A stretch of DNA of 64,000 nt from Symsagittifera roscoffensis (taxonomy: Eukaryota > Xenacoelomorpha > Acoela > Convolutidae), in assembly GCF_963678635.1 (NCBI RefSeq), contig NC_087069.1:48628276-48692275 (forward strand). The letters are read 5' to 3'. How positions within the stretch are numbered: position 1 is the first letter of the stretch; each line of letters begins with the position of its first letter. The position numbers and the translations under genes are program-made. Under the pieces are notes generated by a model. That model was not told where the DNA came from, ran no database searches, and saw nothing but the letters and a program-made list of their open reading frames with translations. Positions 42,854-52,353 of the stretch are shown piece after piece.

Positions 42854-43302
42854 CACATAAACGCACTAGAGGCGGATCTGCTAGAGACGGCTCAATTCAC
42901 ATTCGGGCCACCTCCGACCCACCGTTCCTTGCATCAAGGGCTTTGTCTAGTCGTTTGGGACCAAGGGTCGACTCTAGAGACAGCTCAAGGAGCAACCATG
43001 CCAGATTGCCGAGTACTATGCCAATGGAGTCTGAGGAGGTGACGTCATCAACGCCCCCAGGTTCGGTGATATCCTCAGTGGTAGTGGCAGAGGGCAAGAG
43101 GGTGGAGAGGCTTATGGAGACCACTCGCTTGAGGTATACAGAGAAGTTGAAAGGGTTAGACCTAGAAGGTTTGGAGTGCAGGCGAGAATTAGCGGAGACC
43201 CTGGGTATAGAACGAGTGTCGCACGAGGACTTGAGCAGGCATCATTGCGTGGACTGGTTGAAGGCTCATGAGACGCACTTCTCGATAGCAAAATTGATCT
43301 GA
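42850..43302 (+). CDS. Accessory ORF: N-terminal part of a large protein, function unknown
   Basis: The ATG at 42850 overlaps the SGNH stop (ATGA). The 150-residue frame is Ser/Arg/Thr-rich at first, then helical (RELAETLGIERVSHEDLSRH). It ends at TGA 43300-43302, but sequence in a neighbouring frame reads straight on into the 43326 ORF, so the two were probably one protein before a small indel. No known domain. Confidence 0.5.
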   Translation: MTHKRTRGGSARDGSIHIRATSDPPFLASRALSSRLGPRVDSRDSSRSNHARLPSTMPMESEEVTSSTPPGSVISSVVVAEGKRVERLMETTRLRYTEKLKGLDLEGLECRRELAETLGIERVSHEDLSRHHCVDWLKAHETHFSIAKLI

Positions 43303-43325
43303 CCGGTATCCCCACAAAAGCGATC

Positions 43326-44588
43326 ATGGGACCTATGAACTACAGACCCCTCAAACTGCTGGGGAGTCCTGGACTCATAGCAGAACCCCCCAAACACCGA
43401 ACGAGCATCGCCAGGATCAGATTGGCGACCCCGGCACAGTTGAGGGTAGTGGACAAGCTGCTGAACCCGGGGGAAATGGAATTGCCAGATGCCGCCTACG
43501 AAGGCTCGAGGCTGGCGGAAGATCCCAGGTACGGGAAGCCCTGTGGGAGCACCCAGCTGGCCAAGACTTTGGCGGTTTATGATAGAGCAGATCCAGCTGC
43601 TGCGAGGGTAGTAATTGTGGCGGGATCAGACTTCGAAGGAACGTCTCCTGAGCTGTTTTGGCCAGAGACTCTGATATACTCTTTGCCAGGAGCTGAACTA
43701 AACCAGATGTTAACTCTAGTGGTGGCAATAAAGTCGGAGATGCCCTGTGAGCCTGAGCTGCTGTTGTTCGCAGGAATGAACGATCATCTGCACGCGGCTG
43801 GACTTCTTGAGCAGCTGAAGGGCAAGGAACCAACACCGAGGAAGATATGGGAGGCCCTTCAGACGTTGTTTGCGGCGATGAATGAGGTGCAAGAGAATGT
43901 TGTCTCGAGATTCGGCTCCAAGACGAAGGTAGTGTTCACTACATCCCCTGGATACGCGAGTATGCCACCTGCCCTACACTTCGTGTACGCGGTCTTGATC
44001 CTGATAGCAGAGGGAAATGAATGGCGAATCCTAATGGCAGCCCCCAATCGGGAACTGGAGCCATCGAACCTGAGGCTCCGCAAGTCAGAACTGCCAGCGG
44101 CGTGGGCGGACATATCTCATGCACTGAGAGGCTTTTATGGATTAGCTGACATCCTGATCGTACTGGACGAGGTGCTCTTGCTGGAGATATCGAACTTTGC
44201 CAGGCAACTTAAATTCAGCCCATTCATCGGGGACGATCACCCGGCGATTAACCAATTGACGGCCAGCTTGTGGTTCCGGAGCATGGAGGTGACGATCACA
44301 GGTTCCACCGGCAAGTCTAGAGTACCGAGTAACGAGAGAAGAAATGTAGCCGAAACAGAGAAACAATTAGAGTCGATGGCATACCGCCTGACGCAAGAGA
44401 AAGGCTGGTGGCCATTTTTGACACCAAGGCTGGAGAACGCCACGAATAAGACGAGGGAGGATGCACCACCCCTCGTGAAGCAGGTCTGGAGTTTTCTAGA
44501 GAAGCAACTGGAGCTGACCGAAAGAAGAGACATGACGGTGGCCAGATTTGTCTCGGCAGCCAATGAAGTGACAATTGGAGGGTTCTAG
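43326..44588 (+). CDS. Accessory ORF: second SGNH-like domain
   Basis: The 420-codon frame contains a second SGNH-like arrangement. ARVVIVAGSDFEGTSP (block I-like, with Ser but order GSD rather than GDS) is at residues about 95-110. SLPGAELNQML has the block II-type Gly. LLLFAGMNDHLHAAG has the block III G-x-N-D. A late GDDHPAINQL resembles block V. Altered block I suggests weak or lost activity. The frame ends at TAG 44586-44588, but the same phase continues with protein-like sequence to 44760 (TGA) and on into the next ORF, so both stops look like mutations in one long ORF. Confidence 0.55.
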   Translation: MGPMNYRPLKLLGSPGLIAEPPKHRTSIARIRLATPAQLRVVDKLLNPGEMELPDAAYEGSRLAEDPRYGKPCGSTQLAKTLAVYDRADPAAARVVIVAGSDFEGTSPELFWPETLIYSLPGAELNQMLTLVVAIKSEMPCEPELLLFAGMNDHLHAAGLLEQLKGKEPTPRKIWEALQTLFAAMNEVQENVVSRFGSKTKVVFTTSPGYASMPPALHFVYAVLILIAEGNEWRILMAAPNRELEPSNLRLRKSELPAAWADISHALRGFYGLADILIVLDEVLLLEISNFARQLKFSPFIGDDHPAINQLTASLWFRSMEVTITGSTGKSRVPSNERRNVAETEKQLESMAYRLTQEKGWWPFLTPRLENATNKTREDAPPLVKQVWSFLEKQLELTERRDMTVARFVSAANEVTIGGF

Positions 44589-44783
44589 AGAGAGCACGCA
44601 GAGGGCGAGCTGAGGACTAGAAGGGATCACGTGATTCTGAAGTTCTTGAGTCCTTGCTGGGGCAAAGAATTCATGGCGGAAATGTTCGGCACCAAGGCGA
44701 CTATCTTTGGAGCCTTTGTGCAGGAGATACTGGGCATGCCCATCAGCCTGCTCTTGGCCTGATATCTGGTCTACCCCAGATAC

Positions 44784-46826
44784 TTGTTCAACATGGGCCC
44801 ACCGTACATGTTTAGTCGAGGAGTAGAGACGCTTCGGGTTGATGGGTATCTGGCACTAGTGCTCTTAAACCATGGAGAATTGGTGTCTTTTCATCGATTG
44901 ATGAAATATGGGGAGCCCCTGTCGATGGGGAAGGTCCACTCGAGCATCGACACCTATTCGTACAAGTGTGCCGCGGGGTTGAAGACGCTGTTAGTACAAT
45001 ACCTCATGATGCAGAATCGGCACATGACGGGTGAGGAGGAGAACCCAAAATCGAAAGAAGAGTGGAAAAAGATGAATGGAGGTATGCCTCTGTTGACGGA
45101 CTTGTGCCTGGCAATGAGGTCGGACCCGATGGGGATAATCCGGGGTCTAGAGGAGGTGGTGACCTGCAATTACGGTCCAGCAGTGACGTACGCATTTCCA
45201 GACCCCCTGGTGACAACGTATCGTTACTCTGTAACGCACTTGGGTCTTATCAGCATCCTGGATGGGACGGCGCTCAATTGGTGTCAGCAGGAGGTACTCA
45301 GGGCACAAATGAGCAATACGGTACTCTTTGAAAAGGTGAAAGATGCCGAGTTGATAGTATACAACTTCAGGGGACAACTGCAGTGTAGGATGGGAGGCAA
45401 ACGTGAGGGCCCCTTCGAGACGTATCCCAAGTTCTGGAACTTGAACCCACTGACAGCGGACGGACGGGAGATCTTGAGGATTCCTGCTTGGAAGGACAGC
45501 TTTGCCCTGGTTAAGAGGGAACTAGAGGCCATAATGGAGAAAGAAATCCTGCCAGCCAACATACCCGAGTTCCCGATAGTCAGGAGGATGACCTTAGGAA
45601 TGAACAGTCCCTCGGTGATTCCATCCATATTTGCGAGGATGACAGCGGAGGAGATGCAGAAAGACTTCACTGATGGCTGGGATCCCCTGTTCATCGGCTA
45701 CACGGCGGCGGTCTATTTCCACACAAGCGAGGCGAAAATAAATTCGTGGACGAAGCAAGCAAAAAAGATGAGAGGCTCGCTGCCACACGGATATGAGGTG
45801 CGAAAAGTCTTGAGAACTCTTGAGCAGGAGGGACTTGAGAACATGCTGTCAGTGTGGGACGATGGCAAGATGATCATGAAGGAGGGGCATATTGCATTGG
45901 CGGACGACATAAAATTCGCGACACGAAAGTACAGGGCACCCTATGGCTTAGAACAGGTGGAAATGAGACAGGAGGGAAAAGAACTGGATGCAGCAGGTCA
46001 ACTGTATGTGGCACTGACGGAGTACAAGAAATTGGACCCGGAGACACCATCACCATTGTCAGTAGACACACCTGGAGACAAGAGGAGTGGATCCGTGGAA
46101 GACCGGTTCAAGAGAATTCTCGAGAGCAGAAGAGCTGAGTCAGAAGAGGAGAGTATGGATGAAACTCTCAGCGAAGCCGGCGAAGATATGGAAGTGAGGA
46201 ATACGCCGGAACCGAAGCCATCAGGGGAGGAGCTCACCACTCAAGAGCTGTTGAAAGACTTGAGCGAGGAGAATTGGGCAGACACTGCCACTCCACCCCT
46301 GACCCCGTCTCCCCGGAAAAATTTGGAATTGCCATTGGCGAGCGAGACCTCCAATATGGGGATGATACTCTTGAGTTCGGAGGAAAGGGAGAAGAATACG
46401 TACGAAGGAAATAAGGACATGTTCCTGGGGACTCTGGAGGACGATGCTTGGCAAAATTTCTTGAAGGAATTCAATCGAGAAGTGGGCAGCGAGACGACGC
46501 TGGACAAATTCAAGGATGAACTGTGGGACAGAGGGGTGAAGTTTGGAGAACCGCTTCTGATGGGGACAGGCCTGGATGAGAAGGCGAGGAAGGAGTTGCT
46601 GAACAAGGTGATAGAGCTGAGGAAGTCACGATCAAGGACTAGAGATGAAAAATGTGAAGGCAGCTCTACTCTGAAACAAAAAACTGTAGATAAAATAGTT
46701 GATGATATAAAAGGGGATAAGGTTGGGACTAGTAATATGATTAAAAGTACTAATATCCTTAAGGCTCGAGCAGGGGGAGGCAAGAGTTGGAAGGGTTGGA
46801 TGTGGACAGAGAAGTCGAATCAGTGA
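44784..46826 (+). CDS. Accessory ORF: large C-terminal part, function unknown
   Basis: A 680-codon frame in phase with 43326-44588. The first ~380 residues look folded (mixed hydrophobic and charged, with Trp/Tyr/Phe, e.g. TYPKFWNLNPLTADG, DGWDPLFIGYTAAVYFHTSE). The remainder is acidic and Ser/Pro/Glu-rich (EEESMDETLSEAGEDME, TATPPLTPSPRK) and probably disordered. I recognise no family. The TGA stop (46824-46826) overlaps the next ATG as TGATG. Confidence 0.6.
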   Translation: MFNMGPPYMFSRGVETLRVDGYLALVLLNHGELVSFHRLMKYGEPLSMGKVHSSIDTYSYKCAAGLKTLLVQYLMMQNRHMTGEEENPKSKEEWKKMNGGMPLLTDLCLAMRSDPMGIIRGLEEVVTCNYGPAVTYAFPDPLVTTYRYSVTHLGLISILDGTALNWCQQEVLRAQMSNTVLFEKVKDAELIVYNFRGQLQCRMGGKREGPFETYPKFWNLNPLTADGREILRIPAWKDSFALVKRELEAIMEKEILPANIPEFPIVRRMTLGMNSPSVIPSIFARMTAEEMQKDFTDGWDPLFIGYTAAVYFHTSEAKINSWTKQAKKMRGSLPHGYEVRKVLRTLEQEGLENMLSVWDDGKMIMKEGHIALADDIKFATRKYRAPYGLEQVEMRQEGKELDAAGQLYVALTEYKKLDPETPSPLSVDTPGDKRSGSVEDRFKRILESRRAESEEESMDETLSEAGEDMEVRNTPEPKPSGEELTTQELLKDLSEENWADTATPPLTPSPRKNLELPLASETSNMGMILLSSEEREKNTYEGNKDMFLGTLEDDAWQNFLKEFNREVGSETTLDKFKDELWDRGVKFGEPLLMGTGLDEKARKELLNKVIELRKSRSRTRDEKCEGSSTLKQKTVDKIVDDIKGDKVGTSNMIKSTNILKARAGGGKSWKGWMWTEKSNQ

Positions 46827-48250
46827 TGATAACGACAACACCCTCAAGCAGAGATGTGAAGACTCGCAAGAGGAAGAGAGAAGTAGAGGGATTGAGTAGT
46901 CCTTCAGTGGATGCTGTCTCTGAAGGAAACTGCAAGACGGCGGCATACAAGAGCAACACGGAGCTCACGCGATGCAAGAGCAACACGCGATGCAAGACGG
47001 CGGCATACAAGAGCAACACGGAGCTCAGAAGACCACTCGAAGTGGAAAGGGAAATAGAGGCTTCCACCAGTTCGACATCGGAGGAAGACTTCAAGCCTGG
47101 ACACATGGCGATGGTGGAAGCATCCAGCCAGAGAGTATTGGTGGACAAGGCCTTCTCAGTGCCCAAGTGCGTGAGGTTGGCTCATGTATCGCACCACTCG
47201 CACAAGTTGTTGAGGAAAATCAGAGGGACAGTACCGAAAGAGTTGAGAGATGACTTGAGTGAAATCTGGGGAGAAGAGCGTTTGAAGATGGAAAGTGAGA
47301 ACACAAGCGATCACGAGAGACAAAACGTGATCGGAAAACCTGTGGGGGGTGCTCCAAACATGGAAGAGAATGACATGATGCATGAGAAGATGATGGAGCT
47401 TGAGCCTCTCTTGGAAGCCTCGGGGGAGCGTAACCTCAGGAGCATTGAGATCACCCATCGAGAATGCCCATGTCACTGTTTGGCACAAACGGTGCGGTAT
47501 CCAGATCACAAGAACCTCTGCCTGGTGTGGGATATGGAAGAAGTTCGGTCGATCGGGTTACCGGATCACCGGCAGAAGGTGACGCTCTTAGTAGTGAGTA
47601 CGATTCTGGCTATGAGATGGATAGAGGAGAATATAACGAAGTATCGGGAAGCGAGGGCGCCAACGGCTGAGTCAATATATGCAATAGACTACAGCAGGAG
47701 ACTCGAGTTGTTTGAGACTGCATGCAAGGTATTCGCCATACCAATGGAAGTCAGACACGTATGGAGCCGCTTGAGGTACTTTCCCTGGTTTCGAGCGACA
47801 CTGACGTCCTGGTTGTACATGACAACGAAAGATCACATGAGAAAACATCAAAAGGAGTATCGGCCGTTTCAGGCCGAGATTGGGCCGGAAGCTTTCAAGA
47901 GACCCCTGTTGACCCATCGAAATGCGATCACGACAGGATGGAAGAGAGTGGGTAAAGTGTCTAGAGACAATACCAAAGCGAGGGAATCGATAAGAGAGGG
48001 GGCCTTGGCGAAGAACGTGAACCTGAGCCTTCACAACTACTTTTGTTTCAACCGGGAATCTAGGGTGAAGTCACTACCGAACCAGGCAAGGAGGTTGCAG
48101 GAGCAAAGGGAATGGATGCGATCCTACGAACAGCTGAAGGCTTGGGAGGAGATCGTGATTAGCTCCGATGATGAAGAAGAACTGTTGAGGCAATTTGCAG
48201 CGTCTAGTACTTCAGGATCCGGCACCTCCAAGGCGAAGAGTGCGAAATGA
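46826..48250 (+). CDS. Accessory ORF: terminal protein with SUMO-interacting-type motif
   Basis: The ATG at 46826 overlaps the preceding stop (TGATG) and opens a 474-residue protein. The N-terminus is Lys/Arg-rich (TRKRKREVEG), and an internal DNA duplication (46931-46966 and 46991-47026, period 60) repeats KTAAYKSNTEL. The middle, from about residue 210, looks folded, with a CPCHCLAQTVRY segment. The C-terminus has EIVISSDDEEELLRQF, a hydrophobic core followed by Ser and acidic residues as in SUMO-interacting motifs. Intact frame. Function unknown; a nuclear role is only a guess. Confidence 0.6.
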   Translation: MITTTPSSRDVKTRKRKREVEGLSSPSVDAVSEGNCKTAAYKSNTELTRCKSNTRCKTAAYKSNTELRRPLEVEREIEASTSSTSEEDFKPGHMAMVEASSQRVLVDKAFSVPKCVRLAHVSHHSHKLLRKIRGTVPKELRDDLSEIWGEERLKMESENTSDHERQNVIGKPVGGAPNMEENDMMHEKMMELEPLLEASGERNLRSIEITHRECPCHCLAQTVRYPDHKNLCLVWDMEEVRSIGLPDHRQKVTLLVVSTILAMRWIEENITKYREARAPTAESIYAIDYSRRLELFETACKVFAIPMEVRHVWSRLRYFPWFRATLTSWLYMTTKDHMRKHQKEYRPFQAEIGPEAFKRPLLTHRNAITTGWKRVGKVSRDNTKARESIREGALAKNVNLSLHNYFCFNRESRVKSLPNQARRLQEQREWMRSYEQLKAWEEIVISSDDEEELLRQFAASSTSGSGTSKAKSAK

Positions 48251-48680
48251 GCGGGTGGTTCGAAGAAATCTTGAGTCTTGAGAGGGAAAGAGGGCTTGAG
48301 TGTGAATCCGGATGAAGTCTGGATTCACGAAAAAGAAATTTTAACGAATCAGATATTGTTATTAGTATGCTATATTTACTATATAAATCAAAATGCTGCA
48401 TGACAATTTCCTGATTGAATGGGACAAAAGAAATTTGAAATGATTGGCTTGAAAAGCGAGAATTCAAGGGTGCAGGTGTGTGCAGATTTTGATTGCTGTT
48501 TAGCGATAGTGTGAAAATTTTACATGGCCGTGAATTTTGGAGTGTAGATAAGCTTAAGTCTGCTGCAAACTTCTGTAAATGACCACTGGCACTGTGCCTT
48601 GAGCAACACTCGAGTTTCTGGGACTCACTGGCAGACGACAGCACGCGATGAGGACATCGATCTTGAGTCCGGGGAGTATG
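48251..48680 (+). other. 3' untranslated region of the giant element
   Basis: No coding frame. The last bases before the 3' LTR, GTCCGGGGAGTATG, contain a short purine run that could be a weak polypurine tract. Confidence 0.5.
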
Positions 48681-49008
48681 TGCCAGCCGGTCATATTTGG
48701 AAGTTTGACCTTGAGAAACACCAGAGCACTTAATTTTGAAGTGAAATTTGATTTTTCAAAATTTCGAATGGAGCCTGTCATGCACGATTTTCTTGCGATA
48801 ACTGAAAACAGAAAATGAGAAATTAGAACAATCGAGTAACAATCGCGGGAAAGTTGCAAGATAAATCAGTAGGAAATTGCTATTCGCAATTTCCGTCACA
48901 ATAATAATCTAAAGTAGAGCTGTCCTATCTGAAATAGAAGACAGAGTGTTCCTGAGAACTGGACAATTACTCAACTGGTCAAATATTCGAACTGGACCAG
49001 AGTGAACC
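48681..49008 (+). repeat. 3' LTR, truncated by the assembly gap
   Basis: Aligns from TGCCAG onward with 27737-28065 at about 97-98% identity, with about eight differences including a one-base deletion in a T run. The match is still continuing at the last base before the gap. Confidence 0.85.
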
Positions 49009-49208
49009 NNNNNNNNNNNNNNNNNNNNNNNNNNNNNNNNNNNNNNNNNNNNNNNNNNNNNNNNNNNNNNNNNNNNNNNNNNNNNNNNNNNNNNNNNNNN
49101 NNNNNNNNNNNNNNNNNNNNNNNNNNNNNNNNNNNNNNNNNNNNNNNNNNNNNNNNNNNNNNNNNNNNNNNNNNNNNNNNNNNNNNNNNNNNNNNNNNNN
49201 NNNNNNNN
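49009..49208. other. Assembly gap (200 N)
   Basis: Two hundred consecutive N. The round number suggests a placeholder rather than a measured distance. Everything to its right, including the right inverted arm, depends on this join being correct. Confidence 0.99.
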
Positions 49209-49500
49209 CCCCAACAGTTTACCCTTCATCTCACTTTAACCAACTCAAACCTGCCAGGGGGGTTAATCTTGGGGGATAAATAAGAAATGTGAGGGGTGAG
49301 ATGATGAAGGGGATGCGGGGTGAGGGGTGGGAGGGTATGTGTGTGGGGGGGTCTGCAAGAGTGTTCGGTGGTTTTAGGGTGGGTGTTGAGTTTAAGGGTG
49401 TGTTGGGGGTGTGGTGGTGGGGTTTGAGTGGAAAGTGGCTGGGGGCGTTGAAAAGGATTGGGGGTCTGAAAGTGGGAGGAAGGGGTACACGTGGATCGAC
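49209..49500. repeat. G-rich low-complexity stretch
   Basis: The plus strand is dense in GGGG and GGTG runs, with TTTAGGGTGGG-type words and high G-quadruplex potential. It does not match the sequence after 28065, so it is not the LTR continuation. It resembles the CAGTTTACCCC blocks of the arms in style, but not clearly in sequence. Confidence 0.6.
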
Positions 49501-49739
49501 ATGTTCGTTCTGGTTTTAGTTTTGCAGAACGCGCTGTGACAAATAGAGTAAACATTCCATGTTTACAAAAAATAAAATATCAAGTTTTGTGGATTTATTA
49601 TCAAAAATCAATAGATTATTTTCTAATAAAAACAAACCATAATAGATTATTTTGGATTGAAATTTTTGAAAAATTAAAATAATTGGAACCTGATCTAAAC
49701 TACATTTTATTATTTAAAAATTAGATATTTTACCACTGT

Positions 49740-50440
49740 AAAATATTTAATATTAACCAATTACAATCCATCCAACTAACAGCCCACTTATTTGTAAGTG
49801 CTGAAATTACTTGTAATTTCAGCACCAGAGATATTTGAATTTAACTTAGAAATTAGTTGCCTCTCCTCGAGATCTTCAGAAGCCGCAATAAACCAGTATT
49901 TTCTAGATCTATTGAGCCTAGCAGAGACTAGTTAAACACCCTGAGACTAGTAGATATAAGAGTAAGATTAGGATCGGTATTAGACTAAGAAGTTGCACGA
50001 ATCTATCCGGCCGAAAATAAGATAGCGTGACGAGCAGACGCTGTACCCTATCCGAAATTACTCTATGAGATATACCTCCAAACCTAACTCTTCTGGTACG
50101 ACCATAAGTCTCGACTAAGACCTTAAAAAACAAATTAGCTTAGAATTAACCAAAATTATATTAGAAAATAGACAAAACATTTTCAAAATGTTACATGACA
50201 AAAACTTAATTGAATGGTCTCTACTAATCAATAGATCAGAGCCGCTATTCCGTACAATCCAAGAACTACCCGGTATTGGAAAAGACCTCGGTCAAGAGAC
50301 AACATACGACTACGTAGAAACTTACCATATAGTTTCATGGTCGTACGGCAAAAAAGAACACAATCTTTTATATTTAGAATCTTATTAGCAATGAATTTAG
50401 ATTTTAATTTGCAAACATAAATTCCTTGAAGAAAACCTTC
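49740..50440. other. Segment unique to copy A, including a perfect hairpin
   Basis: Absent from copy B, where the flanks are joined directly. At 49798-49825 it holds the perfect inverted repeat GTGCTGAAATTAC-TT-GTAATTTCAGCAC, with 13-base arms. Two short frames (49918-50133 minus, 50188-50388 plus) show no recognisable domain. Confidence 0.5.
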
Positions 50441-50805
50441 AATAAAAATTACAGGCGCTAAAACATTTTAATATTGTTCAATTACGATTGATAAAAAGAT
50501 CTCAAATCGTTTCTTCTGCAGTACTGTATAAAACAAATTTGACAAAAATAATTTATTGAAAACAAAAACAAAAATTAGTAGCTTGACAATAAATTGTTAG
50601 GAAATATAAAATCATTCTGTGTTCCAGCTTCATCAGCTAAAACAGAGCAGCAATCATATATAAACAAATTTCATCACCACTAAAACTTCATTAATTTTAA
50701 TTGTTTCACAAAATTTATCTTAAATCTTAACTCACTTAAGCTTAAATTTATTCAATCTTAAATCAGATCATCAAGGCCTTCCTTGGATCTCATTTAATTT
50801 TCTAT
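50441..50805 (+). other. Leader of copy A with a 24-base imperfect palindrome
   Basis: At 50766-50789 the sequence runs GATCATCAAGG ... CCTTGGATC, an imperfect palindrome. A second copy follows at 50823-50847, and both recur in copy B (61997-62021, 62054-62078). They could be RNA hairpins used in packaging or priming; this is inference. Confidence 0.5.
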
Positions 50806-51168
50806 TTGAAACTTTTAATTCTGATCATCAAGGCTTATCCTTGGATCAAAAAGAACAACTTTGTTCTCCCCCATCCACTCATCAAATCTCTAACGACCTC
50901 AAACGTCGTTCACTACCCAACCTTCTCAATAGACCCAGGACTAATAGAAATTTTTAAAATACTAACCATTCAAATTAAGCTAAACAGTGAAGAACTTCGG
51001 TTATTCATCCTTCACTTGACCCCTCCTCTTTTACGACCCAGGATAAATCTTAAACTTAGTAAGTTTAAAATAGTATCTAACGAACTACCCGCATTCGAAT
51101 TATACCTGAACCTTGTGGATCGGTTTACTATTCTCCAACCCTTGAACACAATCACTACCCCTAAGTAA
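50806..51168 (+). other. Short open frame in copy A leader
   Basis: 120 codons with no recognisable domain. The frame is interrupted in copy B (stops in the segment matching 62200-62340), so it is poorly supported as a gene. It contains the second palindrome near its start. Confidence 0.3.
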
Positions 51169-51358
51169 GATCAAGTAAGTTAACACCTTAGCTTATACTA
51201 GCCACGAGAAAATAAAGTCATTCTTCGGAATCGATATACCTTTCTCTCCAACCCTGAACAAAAAAAACCAGGTTAAGCAGACCAAAAAATCGTAAGGACT
51301 AACAGTCTACGAAAAAGACACCACTAAAAACAATTTTGCACCCATCATTCTAAACCTT

Positions 51359-52353
51359 ATGTCATTGAAAAACCTAGGAAATAAACTGACAATTGTAATA
51401 CACAACTGTGAAATAAAAACCAAAATTACGATCTTGTAATAACCCCGCATACACAAACAGTTGAATATATTCAGACAAAAAGAAAAACACTAAAAAGAAC
51501 AATTATAAGTTAACAAAGACATATAACACGAAAAAGATTTTCAAAACACAGAAATTCATTCTCCGAATCAGACGTCAGTAGTCTAGATGCACTATACAAA
51601 ATAGAAGACACAATAAACAAAACTTATCCAACCCAGGATCCAGTATATTTTTCCGATTCAGAAACAACTTGAATTTCATCGAAAAAAGGAAAAAAATAAA
51701 AAAAAAATAAACACAAACCAGTACATCTATACAATTGGAATCAACCAATCAGACATATTATTAACTATATATTGACAGTAGTCAAACAAAAAATTGAGCA
51801 ACACCCAAAATGACAAAATTCCAGATGAAGAAACAGTTTTTCCTTTTGTTATAAATTCACTAAATGATAGAGGACAAAAACAATTTTGCAAAAATTTATT
51901 ATGAAATTGTTTGAACCAGGAATCAGTCCATGTAAAACAGAATTTCCAGATGTAAAAATGAAAAGACAAATTATAGAACATTCTTTAAAAGAAAAATGTC
52001 ACCTGAAACAACAATACGGAATCTACACCATACATATCAGTACACCGAGACCATATAATAAATATATTATTCAAACAGACGATATTGATTTAAAATTTTC
52101 TAATGTATTGACAGAATACATCAAAAGTCTACAATATCACAACTCACAGAGAGCAAATTCGATATCCACCAACGAAGTTTTTGCAATAATATTTACTTAT
52201 TCATCCATACTAGAAAGAACAGAAACTCAAAGCCCATCACCACCCCAAACGTCAAAACACACAAAAGTAAGAACCAAAATCGCCGGATTTTCAACATTTT
52301 TAAATGCAGTTTGCGAAAACTTTACCAATACTGATGTTTCACAAAAACACTAA
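51359..52353 (+). pseudogene. Gag N-terminal ORF of copy A, broken
   Basis: The ATG at 51359 corresponds to copy B's ATG at 62593. After about 15 codons copy A suffers stops and shifts. From 51886 to 52353 the frame is open again (155 codons: EPGISPCKTEFPD, QTDDIDLKFSNVLTEYIKS, RANSISTNEVFAIIF), closely matching copy B 63160-63600. The protein is basic at the N-terminus and hydrophilic throughout, with no named domain. Its conservation between copies at amino-acid level supports it as real coding sequence of the family. Confidence 0.6.

Larger units (their letters stand above)
27737..49208 (+). mobile_element. Giant Ty3/gypsy-type LTR retroelement with accessory ORFs, about 21 kb
   Basis: Matching direct repeats start at 27737 and 48681 (both TGCCAG) and align over 329 versus 328 bases, about 97-98% identical, until the N gap cuts the right one. 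Between them, all on the plus strand, lie a long repeat-filled leader, gag with two CCHC knuckles, protease, RT, RNase H and integrase, and then about 9 kb of extra ORFs (macrodomain, coiled coil, two SGNH-like domains, SIM-type motif). Most gypsy elements are 5-8 kb, so this one is exceptional. Stops and frameshifts make the copy inactive. The right boundary lies inside or just beyond the gap. Confidence 0.8.

Noticed and set aside
40624-48250. Accessory ORFs as an envelope (retrovirus-like) gene
   Set aside because: No signal peptide, fusion peptide, transmembrane anchor or furin-like site is visible. The motifs seen are enzymatic or coiled-coil.
39595-48250. A bacterial or phage operon, suggested by overlapping ORFs
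   Set aside because: The ORFs lie between LTR-like repeats of a eukaryotic gypsy element. There are no ribosome-binding sites, and the surroundings are metazoan-type transposons.
49226-49555. Pro/His/Thr-rich minus-strand ORF opposite the G-rich stretch
   Set aside because: It is low-complexity and arises from the G-rich composition of the other strand.
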